A DNA stretch of 64,000 nt, taken from the NCBI GenBank assembly GCA_020639095.1, contig JACKHH010000002.1:124001-188000 (forward strand), given 5' to 3'. The translations under genes and the position numbers were made by a program. This document shows, in pieces, positions 43,107 to 52,794 of this stretch (positions within the stretch are counted from its first letter, which is position 1; every line of letters begins with the position of its first letter). The notes below the pieces were generated by a model. That model was given only the letters and a program-made list of their open reading frames with translations, was not told the origin of the DNA and made no database searches. The stretch is from Phycisphaerales bacterium. GTDB lineage: Bacteria > Planctomycetota > Phycisphaerae > UBA1845.

Positions 43107-43362
43107 CAGCACACTGGCTTGCAGACCCGAATGAGTAGCTCGCGTTGGAATGGATTGGTGATGTGGGAAGGCAATACCTCCTCGTAAAGTCCGATTTCGA
43201 ATGCAACCTGGGCACTCGTCGGCCACCAAACATATCAGGCCCTCATCAGAACCGAAACGTGATTGGCGCAGCACCTGCCGCCGTTCACGCGGTACCATCC
43301 CTAGTAGTCTACGCGCGGTCTTGGCACTAATTCAAGCACAAAACACGCCCCTAGCACCATGT

Positions 43363-45078
43363 TTACGGGATCTTGACAGTTGGTCCGGGGCTGGCGTCCG
43401 GGGACTCGGGATGCTTTCGGACCTTGGCAGGTGCATCGGTTTTTCGCTGATAAATGGTCAGCCTCGACATGGAACACGACTCGCCGTCGATCATCAGCCG
43501 CCAGTTCCACGCGTCGGGCTGGGGCGCTTCACCCACCCAGGCAGCGGAGTAGCAATCGCGAAAATCGCGTTCCTGCAGCGCATCGGCGAAGAGCGGTCCA
43601 CCGTGGAAATGGCGATTCTTTTGCACCTCGAAGGTACGCAGCACGATGTACTCCGGCGCCAAATCGCGAACGATGTGGTGGAAGGTCTCGGCATTCGACT
43701 CGCTGCATTTCATAACCTTGACGACTTGCGGACTCACCAAACCCGCAATGTCGAGAATCGGCAGCTTGGAATAGTAACCCTGGTATCCGATGGCTTCAGT
43801 GGCGACGACGTCAGTTGGCTTGGCGTGATCCGCCAGCCACTCCCCCGCCACCCTGCGCAGGCCGGTCTCGTTGACCTGATTGGCTTTTTCATATTGGTAC
43901 GTCACGCGATCACGATTGGCCAACGAGCCTGCGATCACCAGCACAACGACACCCACGCCCACGCCCAGCGCGAAACGCGGCAGGTCATATTCGCGCCAGT
44001 ACAGGGAAAACAGAATCCACAGCTCCCACAACCCGAGCATACCCAAAAGCACAGATGCCCAAGTCAGCGGCATTGCGTACCAAGGAAATGTCGGAGCGTG
44101 CCCAGCATAGAAAGCAGCGCAGAAGCCAATGATGAAAACGGGCAGCAGGAACAACGGCCCACCAGCGACACGCCGACGGGCAATTCCCAAGACGCCGAGC
44201 GCCAGCAGCACGAGCCAACCCCACACCTGATGCTTGGCGATGCCATAGGTGTGCGGCAGCCAGAGGTTGGCCAGGTACCAGTGGCCGTAGGCGCAGAACT
44301 CCTTCATCGGCCCGCGTTCGACCGAATACTTGAGTTCAAGAGCGCGCTTGGCCGTCACCGAATGCGGGACCGGTGACCCGAAGTACCACTGCGCGAACCC
44401 GGTCCACGCCCCCACGATCACGATGAACGCGATCAGCGGACCGACTGAGCGTCGCCCTGCGCGCCAGATCATCACGAGCAGCACAAGCCCCGCCCAGATC
44501 AGCGCATCCGGGCGCGTCAGCGCCAGCAGTGCGACAAGCGTGCTCGCAAGCGCCCAACGCGATCGCAAAACAGCCAGCAGACTTGTGGCCATGAAGCAGA
44601 TGACCAACGGCGTCTCCATGCCCCCGGTCGTCGTCCACAGCATCGTCGGGTGCAGACTGAGCACGAGCATTGTGATTGCAGACCAACGCACGCCAACGTT
44701 GGCAAAGCGCAGCACGCGATACACCGCGATGGCGGCAAGCGCACCAGCCGAGATGCCGAGTACATTCGCAATCAGCGGTATGTGCTCAATGCCAAAGAGC
44801 AGACCGCCCAGGCCGAGCAGCAACGTGAGCAGCGGCGTGGTCGTGCCCAGCACGTGCTCGCCGACGTTGAAGACGAATCCGTTGCCCTGCGCCAGGTTCT
44901 CGGCATAGCGATAGGTGATCAGCGCGTCTTCGAGTTGGATGCCGGTGAACCAGCGAAACGCAACCCACCCACCGATCGCGAGCAGCAACGCAGCCACCGG
45001 CCAGAGCGCGGAACCGTCGGCGCGCACATCATCCGAGTACGCTCGCGGCTGAATGGAATCGGTCTGTGGTTCCATCAT
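43363..45078 (-). CDS. GT39/ArnT-like polytopic membrane protein
   Basis: 571 residues with about 11-12 membrane segments in the first 400. The first helix is followed by GIQLEDALITYRYAENLAQG, the acidic loop (ED) that is catalytic in dolichyl- or undecaprenyl-phosphate-sugar transferases such as ArnT and GT39. A soluble C-terminal domain (about 410-571; EWLADHAKPTDVVATEAIG, VLRTFEVQ) lies in the periplasm. It probably transfers a lipid-linked sugar to an envelope acceptor. GGTGA precedes ATG 45078; a GTG at 45111 would extend it. No neighbouring glycosylation genes. Confidence 0.8.
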   Translation of the reverse strand: MMEPQTDSIQPRAYSDDVRADGSALWPVAALLLAIGGWVAFRWFTGIQLEDALITYRYAENLAQGNGFVFNVGEHVLGTTTPLLTLLLGLGGLLFGIEHIPLIANVLGISAGALAAIAVYRVLRFANVGVRWSAITMLVLSLHPTMLWTTTGGMETPLVICFMATSLLAVLRSRWALASTLVALLALTRPDALIWAGLVLLVMIWRAGRRSVGPLIAFIVIVGAWTGFAQWYFGSPVPHSVTAKRALELKYSVERGPMKEFCAYGHWYLANLWLPHTYGIAKHQVWGWLVLLALGVLGIARRRVAGGPLFLLPVFIIGFCAAFYAGHAPTFPWYAMPLTWASVLLGMLGLWELWILFSLYWREYDLPRFALGVGVGVVVLVIAGSLANRDRVTYQYEKANQVNETGLRRVAGEWLADHAKPTDVVATEAIGYQGYYSKLPILDIAGLVSPQVVKVMKCSESNAETFHHIVRDLAPEYIVLRTFEVQKNRHFHGGPLFADALQERDFRDCYSAAWVGEAPQPDAWNWRLMIDGESCSMSRLTIYQRKTDAPAKVRKHPESPDASPGPTVKIP

Positions 45079-45739
45079 CTGCAATTCACCATACGCCGAG
45101 TTTACCGGCACCGCCCGACAGGTGCCGCTTGGAGATTGTACCGCGAAAAGGGCGGCGAAGTTTCATCGCTTTGGGATCGCCGGATCGTGAGCGTCATGTT
45201 GCCCGAATGCCGGCCCGCCAGACTGCTTACCCCAGTATCATCGGCACGCGCCGCAGTCTGGGGGCGCCAAACCCCGACGCCAGCAGCGCCAGCCAGTTCC
45301 CCGTCCCACGGATCCGAAGTCGCGCTCGCCAAGGACCGATAATCCAAATGGGTTTCGAACTTCCACGCGCCGCAGGTCGTCAACAAGTTGACGCCGATGG
45401 TCGCCGCGCCGCGCGACGCGTCGGGTGTTCACAATGGAAACTGAACCGTCGCGTTCACGACGAACGCGGGCGCAACAATCATGTCGAGATCGTTTCAATA
45501 GTGTTGCTCTATTGCGTTCATAAAGTCAGTCGTGCACCGGCGCATCGCATCCGATACACTGCGCTTGGGGTTCAACTCAGACGACGCCCAGCGCGCAGTC
45601 CGCAGTTGGCGTCAATCCCCGCGTCGCTCGCCGACGCGACCGCACGCGTCAAGGATACAGGACCATCATGATGCGCCGGCGAAACCGGCTTGGCGTATGG
45701 AATCATCATTCGCACAGGGATCGCACCAGGAGGCAGAAA
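45079..45739. other. Divergent intergenic region
   Basis: About 660 nt between two divergent genes. No promoter matching the consensus at both boxes was found. An AGGAGG at 45728-45733 marks the start of the following gene at GTG 45740; the open frame upstream of it (from ATG 45668) has no signal-peptide character. Otherwise nothing recognised. Confidence 0.6.
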
Positions 45740-48700
45740 GTGCAATCGAATCGACCCGTACAGTACCTCACATGGAGTATCGTCGCGACACTGGCGGCTG
45801 GCAGTTCTGTGCTCGCCCAGAACGCCCCCAATCAGCGCAACGCCAACCCGACGGGCGCGCAGCTCACGGCGCAAGTTGAGATTCTCAAAACCGGTGACGA
45901 GGGCTACGCGACGTTCATCACCGGCAAGGACCGGCAAGCCATTCCGGTGGCGACCGCCGGCGGACGTTCCGCGATCCAACCGGAAGACTTCCTCGCGCAG
46001 TACGGTCCGCTCTTCGGCGTGAGCGACGTCGCGACCGAACTCGTCGAGACGCGTGCGCTCAACGACGACCTGGGCCAGACGCACACCGACTTCGAGCAGG
46101 TTTACAACGGCGTCAGCGTTTTCTCGGGCATCCTGAAGGTACACCAGAATGCCAGAGGCGAGGTGGTGGCGGCCAATGGCGCGTTCCATCCGATTGGCGA
46201 CAAGCTCAATACCGTGCCCGCCTTGTCGGTTGACGAAGTCATCGCGACGATCGCGACCGACTGGAACGCCGGCACGATGAATGTGGAGCGGGCTGATCTG
46301 GTGATTGTCGATCCGGGTTGGTATGGCGATCCCGCCCGCGGCGCGCACCTGGCGTACTACGTCATCGTAAGCGACACGGACTTTTCAAAGCGCGAAGCCT
46401 CATTCATCGACGCACACACCGGCGAAACGCTGGACGCGTGGTCGCTCGAGGTTTCCGTGCGGAACCGCGCCGTCTACAACGGCAATGGTGGCTCGACGCT
46501 GCCTGGCACGCTGATTCGCGCGGAAGGTGACGAACCCGTCGCCAGCCCCGACGATGCCAACTACGCGTACGACTTCGCGGGCGACATCTACGACTACTAC
46601 GATCGCGCGCATGGCCGAGACAGCATCGACGGCAACGGCATGACGATGGTGCTCACCGTCAACTCGAACTACCCGCCCTGCCCGAACGCGCAGTGGACCG
46701 GTTCGCTGATGGTTTTCTGTAGCGGCACCGTGACTGACGACATCACCGCGCATGAGTTAACCCATGGTGTTACGCAACACACCGCCAACCTGATCTATCA
46801 GAACCAGTCGGGCCAGATGAACGAAGCATATTCCGACATCTTTGGCGAACTCATCGACCTTTACAACGGCGACGTTTCGGAGATCGGCCCACCGGCTGGT
46901 TCGCCAAACTGGCCGGCGCATCCGACCGGATCAGGACAGGACACACCGAACAACGCACGCAGCGCTTGCAGTTCTGCGCCCGGCTACCCCGATGGCGTCC
47001 GTTGGTTGATGGGTGAGGACGCGACCGCATTCGGCGGCGCCATTCGCGACATGTGGAATCCGGTGTGTGAGGGCGATCCCGATCGCAACAACAGCCCGCT
47101 GCAAACCTGTAACCCGTTGGACAACGGTGGCGTACACAGCGGCAGCGGCGTTTTGAATCACACGTTTGCGATCATCACCGACGGCAAGACGTTCAACGGC
47201 CAGACGGTCACCGGTATCGGGGCGATCAAGTCCGGCGCGGTGTTTTATCGTGCGCTCGCGACGTATCTTACGCCTTCGTCCGACTACGCGGATGCGTACG
47301 CCGCAATCAACACCGCAGCCAATGATCTGATCGGCACGTTCCCGAACAATCCGATCACCGGCGCGCCTTCGGCCAGTATGTTCACTGCCGCGGACGCTGC
47401 CGAGGTCAACAAAGCCATGCTCGCGACCGAAATGGATACCGACGGCTCGTGCGGCGCAACAGCCAACGTGCTCAGCTCGATCCCACCAACGCTTTGCGAT
47501 CCGCGATCCGCGATCTTCGCGGATGATTTCGAAGGTGGCGTGAATGGGTGGACCACTGCGATTACCGGTTCGCCCGACACGCCGTACAACTGGGTGCAGG
47601 CGACCGGGCTGCCCATTGGCCGCACCGGGTCCGCTTGGTATTGCGAGGATCTGGCGGACGGTTGCCCGAGCGGCGGCGAGGAATCAGCCGTTCATCAGTT
47701 GATCAGCCCAGTCATCAACATTCCCACGATCGTCGGTTCGCCGACGTTGAAGTTCACCCATTTCATGGCAGTCGAAGCCGGGTATGACGGCGGAAACGTG
47801 CGGGTGAAAGTCAACGGCGGGGCGTGGACGCTCGTTGAGGCGTCGGACTTCACCTACAACACCTACAACGGCACGCTCAACGGCGGCGACAACACCAACC
47901 CGCTCGCGTCGCAGCCCGCGTGGCATGGCGCCGGCGGTGGTTGGGGGACCTCGGTGATCGATCTCAGTGGGATCGTGTCCGGTGGCGATACGCTGCAAGT
48001 GCGTTTCGACTTCGGCAAGGACTACTGCAACGGCATTGACGGCTGGTACATCGACGACTTCGAGGTCTTCGACTGCACCTGCGCGGGCGACGAGGATTGC
48101 GATGACGGCGTGTACTGCAACGGCGAGGAAACCTGCGTCAGCGGCTTCTGCTCGGCGGGCAGCGACCCATGCGTCGGCGAATACTGCAACGACACGATCG
48201 ATGCCTGTGTACCCGCGTTGTTCGTCGAGGACTTCGAGAACGGTAACGTGCAAGGTTGGTCGCTGCGCGGATCCGGTAGCACGGCATCGACGGGCGATTG
48301 GGTATTTGGCAATCCCAACGGAACGTCAAACGATGGCCAGCAGGCACAGCCCGAAGACGCATATGAAGGCGTTGATTGTGCCTTCACCGGACAGAACAGC
48401 AGCCTGGGCACGGACGACGTCGATGGCGGTGTGATCTACCTGGTGTCGCCGGCGATCGACCTGAGCGGTCAGGCATCGGCGCAACTGGTGTTTGAACGCT
48501 GGTACTACAACCGCGATCTCGGCGTCGATTCCGGCGACTACTACGTGGCTCAGGTGTCGGCAAACAACGGGTCGTCGTGGGTCACGCTGGAGACGATTCC
48601 GAGCAGCCAGCGTGCCAACTCGTGGACGCAGCGTGCCTTCGATCTCGAAAACTTCGTTTCGCTCACCAGCACCGTGAGAATTCGCTTCGGCGCGAGTGAC

Positions 48701-49252
48701 GGAACGTCATCGGGCAACATCATCGAAGCTGCAATCGACGACCTCCGCATCACCGGCGTTCCGCAATGCTCGGGCGATGGCGAGTGCGACGACAACAACG
48801 TCTGCAACGGCATCGAACATTGCAACAATGGTGCCTGCGAACCGGGAACGCCGCTGATCTGCGACGACACCAACACGTGTACCGATGACACCTGCGATTC
48901 GGTGACGGGCTGCGTCTTCACGGCGAACGACGGCAATTGCCCGGACGACGGTTTGTTCTGCAATGGTACGCCGTACTGCGATGTGACCGACGGCTGCCTG
49001 ACCACGGGCGATCCCTGCACCGCGAATGACGACTGGTGCAGCGAGTCTGCGTCCGCGTGCATCCTGTACGGTGACGGCGACATGGACAGCGACGGCGACC
49101 ACGACCTGTACGACTATATGCGCTTCCAGGAGTGCTTCGGCAGCGTCGCCGGCCCAGCCTGTTACCCGGGCAACCTCACGGGCGACGGCTTGATCGACCT
49201 GGCCGACTTCGACATGCTCGTCACCAGCCTGTCCGCCGGCGGCCCGAACTAA
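45740..49252 (+). CDS. Secreted thermolysin-family (M4) metalloprotease with accessory domains
   Basis: 1170 residues. The GTG start is fixed by AGGAGG six nt upstream and by the signal peptide beginning there (YLTWSIVATLAAGSSVLAQ). FTP/PepSY-type propeptide (about 35-225; YNGVSVFSGILKVHQN). Peptidase M4 domain (about 230-580): zinc ligands H338 and H342 with E339 in HELTH, third ligand E362 in NEAYSDIFGE, and H466 in GGVHSGSG. Two MAM/jelly-roll-like beta domains follow (about 590-775 and 830-1010), each starting DDFEGGVNGW or EDFENGNVQGW. Cys-rich segments (DDGVYCNGEETC, DDNNVCNGIEHC) and the tail MDSDGDHDLYDYMRFQECFG end it. Confidence 0.92.
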   Translation: MQSNRPVQYLTWSIVATLAAGSSVLAQNAPNQRNANPTGAQLTAQVEILKTGDEGYATFITGKDRQAIPVATAGGRSAIQPEDFLAQYGPLFGVSDVATELVETRALNDDLGQTHTDFEQVYNGVSVFSGILKVHQNARGEVVAANGAFHPIGDKLNTVPALSVDEVIATIATDWNAGTMNVERADLVIVDPGWYGDPARGAHLAYYVIVSDTDFSKREASFIDAHTGETLDAWSLEVSVRNRAVYNGNGGSTLPGTLIRAEGDEPVASPDDANYAYDFAGDIYDYYDRAHGRDSIDGNGMTMVLTVNSNYPPCPNAQWTGSLMVFCSGTVTDDITAHELTHGVTQHTANLIYQNQSGQMNEAYSDIFGELIDLYNGDVSEIGPPAGSPNWPAHPTGSGQDTPNNARSACSSAPGYPDGVRWLMGEDATAFGGAIRDMWNPVCEGDPDRNNSPLQTCNPLDNGGVHSGSGVLNHTFAIITDGKTFNGQTVTGIGAIKSGAVFYRALATYLTPSSDYADAYAAINTAANDLIGTFPNNPITGAPSASMFTAADAAEVNKAMLATEMDTDGSCGATANVLSSIPPTLCDPRSAIFADDFEGGVNGWTTAITGSPDTPYNWVQATGLPIGRTGSAWYCEDLADGCPSGGEESAVHQLISPVINIPTIVGSPTLKFTHFMAVEAGYDGGNVRVKVNGGAWTLVEASDFTYNTYNGTLNGGDNTNPLASQPAWHGAGGGWGTSVIDLSGIVSGGDTLQVRFDFGKDYCNGIDGWYIDDFEVFDCTCAGDEDCDDGVYCNGEETCVSGFCSAGSDPCVGEYCNDTIDACVPALFVEDFENGNVQGWSLRGSGSTASTGDWVFGNPNGTSNDGQQAQPEDAYEGVDCAFTGQNSSLGTDDVDGGVIYLVSPAIDLSGQASAQLVFERWYYNRDLGVDSGDYYVAQVSANNGSSWVTLETIPSSQRANSWTQRAFDLENFVSLTSTVRIRFGASDGTSSGNIIEAAIDDLRITGVPQCSGDGECDDNNVCNGIEHCNNGACEPGTPLICDDTNTCTDDTCDSVTGCVFTANDGNCPDDGLFCNGTPYCDVTDGCLTTGDPCTANDDWCSESASACILYGDGDMDSDGDHDLYDYMRFQECFGSVAGPACYPGNLTGDGLIDLADFDMLVTSLSAGGPN

Positions 49253-49288
49253 CGGGCGTGGTCCGACGACAGTCAACGTGCAATCTCA

Positions 49289-49321
49289 GCGGGCGCAGCC
49301 GGGAGCTGCGCCCGCTTTTTT
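49289..49321 (+). terminator. Rho-independent terminator
   Basis: An 11-bp stem GCGGGCGCAGC (49289-49299) with GCTGCGCCCGC (49305-49315), a 5-nt loop and six T's. It lies 36 nt after the M4 protease gene. Confidence 0.92.
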
Positions 49322-49338
49322 GTTGATTGGTGTATTGC

Positions 49339-49968
49339 CTAACGCAGATAGCCCTGTTGGCGGTACGCGTTGAGCTTGTTGTAGAGCGTGCGAAGGCTGA
49401 TGCCGAGTTCATCGGCTGCCGTTCGCTTGTCATCATTGTGCGCCGCTAGAACTTTGAGAATGTGGATCCGTTCGATCTCTTCAACCGTCTGCGCTCGGCG
49501 TTCGCTTCCGGGTGTTTGACTCGGTGGCGGCGATGCTGCGGGCTCAACCTCTTTAGCCACGGCGGCGGCAGACTGCCGGCCCGACTCGCGTTTGCGGGAA
49601 AGTATCCCGGCAAGTACGCGGTCAATATCCGCAAGGCTGCACGGTTTCGTCAGATAGTCCTCGACTTTCCAACGTAGTGATTGCACGGCACTTTCAAAGC
49701 CACCGAATCCCGTAAGGATGACAACGGCGGTATCGAGCGACGCGTTTCGGATTTTCTCAAGCAACTCCATACCCGTCATTCCGGGCAGGTTCAGATCGAG
49801 GATAACCGCGTCAACACCGGCTGCGATGTGCTCCCAAGCAGACTCAGCCGACTCAAACCCCGTGCCACGATGCCCCATCGCGACGACCTCGCGCACGAGC
49901 AATTCCCGAAGGCGCGACTCGTCTTCGACAACGCAGACGTCCAGAATGGCGGGATCCGTATCGCTCAC
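49339..49968 (-). CDS. Response regulator with FIS-type helix-turn-helix
   Basis: 209 residues. Receiver domain (about 8-125): VVEDE, phospho-aspartate in VILDLNLPGMTG, T in VVILTGFGG and K in YLTKPCS. A Pro/Ala linker (about 130-165) leads straight to a FIS-like DNA-binding domain (ILKVLAAHNDDKRTAADELGISLRTLYNKLNAY). It therefore lacks the AAA+ sigma-54 activation module of NtrC-type regulators and is built like PrrA/RegA. GGAGGTGA precedes the GTG at 49968; that GTG overlaps the kinase stop (GTGA), so the pair is translationally coupled. It probably activates sigma-70-type promoters. Confidence 0.92.
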   Translation of the reverse strand: MSDTDPAILDVCVVEDESRLRELLVREVVAMGHRGTGFESAESAWEHIAAGVDAVILDLNLPGMTGMELLEKIRNASLDTAVVILTGFGGFESAVQSLRWKVEDYLTKPCSLADIDRVLAGILSRKRESGRQSAAAVAKEVEPAASPPPSQTPGSERRAQTVEEIERIHILKVLAAHNDDKRTAADELGISLRTLYNKLNAYRQQGYLR

Positions 49969-51461
49969 GCAGTCACCTCCCCATGCGCCGGCAGTCGCAA
50001 CACAAACTCGCTTCCGCATCCAGCACCGTCACTGCGTGCCGTCAGCATACCATCCTGACGCTGCGCGATCGCGTGACTGATCGACAGCCCGAGCCCCAGC
50101 CCGCGGCGTCCCTTGCCGGTCGTGAAGAACGGCTCAAAGACGTGGTCGAGCGTTTCCGCGGACATCCCGCAGCCATTGTCCCGGACGCGAAGCTCGACCC
50201 ATCCGTTATCGCGGTGCAGCGAAACGTCGACGCGACCGCCATCCACCGCCGCCGCTTCGACTGCGTTGGTCAGCAGGTTGAGCACGACCTGACGCAGCTC
50301 CTGCTCGGACGCGTGAACGACACAAGGATCGCCGTTCGACGGGCGGAACTCGATCCGCGTATTCCCGCACCCGGGCCACGCGCCGATCAGCCGGATGCAC
50401 GCCTCGGCCACGCCGCGCAGTGAAACGGCTTCGCGGTGTGCGTCGCCCATCCGCGACAGGTCCAGCAGGTTCTGGGTGATGCGCTTGCACCGAAATGCCT
50501 CGTCGCGAATCGCCTCCAGGTCGTGCTTCCAAGCGCCATTGCCCGATTGGTCGTAAGCACCATCGCCCATACGCCGCAGCATCGACTCGGCGTACCCCGC
50601 GATGATCGCAAGCGGGTTGTTCACTTCGTGCGCTACGCCGGCGGCGAGAAAACCCACACTGGCAAGGCGCTCCGCGACCGCCAGTTCCTTGCTCTGCTGC
50701 GTCACCCGGTCCTCAAGATTGTGACACAACGATTCCAATTCTTCCGCCATGTGGTTGAAGCTGCGTTTGAGGTCGGTGAATTCGTGATCGCCACCGGGCT
50801 CAAGGCGAACGCCGAGTTCGCGCATTGCCAGGCGATCCGTCCCGGCGCGCAGTTCTCGAAGGGGTTTCACCACGCTGCGATAATGCGAGATGCTGATGAT
50901 GAGCCCCGCGCCGACCGACACCAACGCAAGCGACAGCAGCAACCACGTCGTCGCGCGGAAGCGCTTGGCTGTCCGCTCGTGAACGGCCGCCACGGCGTCC
51001 TCGATCTCGTCGGCAAGTCGATCAAGCGTCGCGGTCGCGCGGTGCAGCTCGGCTTCCGCGGTCGCCAAGCACGAATCGTCCTTCGCCGCGGTTTCGACGC
51101 ACGCCATCGCCGCCCGAATCGCCGCCAGTGCCTCTGACCCGAAATGCACCTCGGTCTCGGCGTGCTCCTCGCTGAACGCGGACGGTTTCTCCTGTTGATA
51201 GTCGTCGAACGCCGCAAGACCAGTCAGCGCTTCGGCGAGCGATTCGCGTGCGCCGTCGACCTCGCCGGAAGTGACCTGCCGAATCGCCGTTTGCAGGTTG
51301 CGATCGACACTGCGGACGCCGCGCAGCTCATCAAACTCCTCGCGCGTGCTCGCGGACATCTTTTGCAGTGTGAGCATGCCGGTGAGCATGCCCGCGCCGG
51401 CAGCCAGCAGTGCGGCTGTCAGCACGACGGTCTTGACTACGATGCGTCGCGCGAGGGTCAT
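49965..51461 (-). CDS. Transmembrane sensor histidine kinase
   Basis: 498 residues from ATG 51461. Membrane segment 1 (about 3-30, RRIVVKTVVLTAALLAAGAG), periplasmic helical sensor (about 31-165), segment 2 (about 170-192, TWLLLSLALVSVGAGLIISI), HAMP linker (about 193-245), HisKA with GVAHEVNNPLAIIAGYAESM (about 270), and HATPase with NLLTNAVEA, DNGCGM and GLGLGLSISHA (about 385-490). All catalytic boxes are present. The NtrB-like core matches its NtrC-like regulator, which overlaps it by 4 nt. The signal is unknown; the divergent cytochrome c gene 120 nt away could be a target. Confidence 0.92.
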   Translation of the reverse strand: MTLARRIVVKTVVLTAALLAAGAGMLTGMLTLQKMSASTREEFDELRGVRSVDRNLQTAIRQVTSGEVDGARESLAEALTGLAAFDDYQQEKPSAFSEEHAETEVHFGSEALAAIRAAMACVETAAKDDSCLATAEAELHRATATLDRLADEIEDAVAAVHERTAKRFRATTWLLLSLALVSVGAGLIISISHYRSVVKPLRELRAGTDRLAMRELGVRLEPGGDHEFTDLKRSFNHMAEELESLCHNLEDRVTQQSKELAVAERLASVGFLAAGVAHEVNNPLAIIAGYAESMLRRMGDGAYDQSGNGAWKHDLEAIRDEAFRCKRITQNLLDLSRMGDAHREAVSLRGVAEACIRLIGAWPGCGNTRIEFRPSNGDPCVVHASEQELRQVVLNLLTNAVEAAAVDGGRVDVSLHRDNGWVELRVRDNGCGMSAETLDHVFEPFFTTGKGRRGLGLGLSISHAIAQRQDGMLTARSDGAGCGSEFVLRLPAHGEVTA

Positions 51462-51583
51462 TACAAGTTTGTCATGTTTCGCGGGCACATATCTATTATC
51501 CCCGCTATCCGGGTCTGTGCTTTGCAATTGCAATTGTTGCAATCGCTATGTCGCGACAAGCCGTCCGCCCTATTCTATAGGGT

Positions 51584-52264
51584 ATGAATCGAACCGTGAA
51601 ACAAACTGCGGGAATACGGCGAAGCGCTCGTGTGCGGATTGCACGACACGGGCGTCGCATCGGCATTCTTGCTATCAGCGGACTGACGGTCACGCTCCCC
51701 TGGGCATGCGCCGGGCCAATACCACTGTCGCGTGCGATCTGGCCGCAACACGACCAGGAATTTCGCGACCTGCTGGCTACCCACCCCGCAAGCCCGAAAG
51801 AATCGTGGTACGCGTGGCAGGCGAAGCAGCACGACATTACCGTTGCGCAGGCCGCCGAGGATGATGCCGCACTGTCGACCACGCGCAATCCCTTCAACGC
51901 CAAGCGCGACCCCGATGCGGTGAGCCGCGGAGCGATTATCTACCGCGCGTACTGCCAACGTTGCCACGGGGAGGACGCACGGGGTGACGGCGGCGACCTG
52001 CTCGCGGATCACAAACCGCGCGACATGCACGCCTTCGCCCAACGCTTCGCCGCCACGCTTCACGGCGGCGCGCCGCGTGCCTGGTTCCGCAAGATCAACG
52101 AAGGTTTCGGCGATACGGTCGCGTACGCCGACGGACCGAGCACCGCCATGCCCGCCTTTGGCGACAAACTCGCTCGCGAGCAGATCTGGCTTGCGATCAC
52201 CTACCTGCAAAGTCTCGACGTGTATCAGCAGGACGCGCCTGCCGACACGCCGTCGACTTCGTAA
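51584..52264 (+). CDS. Periplasmic c-type cytochrome (cytochrome c domain)
   Basis: 226 residues. The basic N-terminus is followed by a hydrophobic segment (about 26-45, GILAISGLTVTLPWACAG) that acts as a signal peptide or anchor. A linker rich in Trp, Gln and Asp (about 50-110) precedes one cytochrome c domain. The haem-binding motif is CQRCH (C124-H128) and the distal ligand is M189 in TAMPAFGD. It carries one electron in the periplasm. It is the first gene of a six-gene cluster on the plus strand and divergent from the NtrB/NtrC-like pair. Confidence 0.85.
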   Translation: MNRTVKQTAGIRRSARVRIARHGRRIGILAISGLTVTLPWACAGPIPLSRAIWPQHDQEFRDLLATHPASPKESWYAWQAKQHDITVAQAAEDDAALSTTRNPFNAKRDPDAVSRGAIIYRAYCQRCHGEDARGDGGDLLADHKPRDMHAFAQRFAATLHGGAPRAWFRKINEGFGDTVAYADGPSTAMPAFGDKLAREQIWLAITYLQSLDVYQQDAPADTPSTS

Positions 52265-52299
52265 TTGCAACTGTGCGCAAACACCTGGGAGGATTCAAC

Positions 52300-52794
52300 A
52301 TGAGCATGACGGACAGTGACATCATTCAGCAAACGGTGAACAGCGACGCGTTCCGCGTGGAGACCGCGTACCTGGGTCGCGGCGGAATCAGCGTAGCCGA
52401 CCGGCCTCGGTTGATGAAGCGCATCGACGAGCGCATGGTGCGGATGATCTTTCCGACCGACGCACGCGACGTGGATGACGGCACGGTCGTGGGGCTGGTG
52501 TGCCTCTGGGACCTTGAGAAAAACATCAACGTTTATGCACATTGCATCAGCGCGGGCCCGGGGGCGAACGCACAACTCCGCGCGCTCTACTCGCCACTCA
52601 ACCAGGTCAAACCACAGCCCGGTGATCTCGGCAATGCCGCGATCGCCAAGTTCGTCGCGTGGAAGCAGGCGTCATGGGGGAAGTTTCTGAACGAAGAAAT
52701 CGAGATCGGCACGCGCGAAGCCTCGACTCGGTGGATCAACACGTTCTGGCGAGCGCTCGATCGCATGTATGGCGGAGGCAATCTGCGTGACTAG
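52300..52794 (+). CDS. Hypothetical protein, operon member
   Basis: 164 residues; GGGAGG lies 8 nt before the ATG. No signal peptide or membrane segment. The core has VVGLVCLWDLEKNINVYAHC and WGKFLNEEIEIGTREAST, an alpha/beta style with no recognised motif. It begins 36 nt after the cytochrome c gene and overlaps the following lipoprotein gene by 8 nt, so it is certainly part of this operon. I cannot assign a function. Confidence 0.72.
   Translation: MSMTDSDIIQQTVNSDAFRVETAYLGRGGISVADRPRLMKRIDERMVRMIFPTDARDVDDGTVVGLVCLWDLEKNINVYAHCISAGPGANAQLRALYSPLNQVKPQPGDLGNAAIAKFVAWKQASWGKFLNEEIEIGTREASTRWINTFWRALDRMYGGGNLRD

Noticed and set aside
5634..49252. Cellulosome-type dockerins
   Set aside because: The tails have acidic loops but carry a Cys pair unlike classical dockerins, and no cohesin or scaffoldin gene is in the window.
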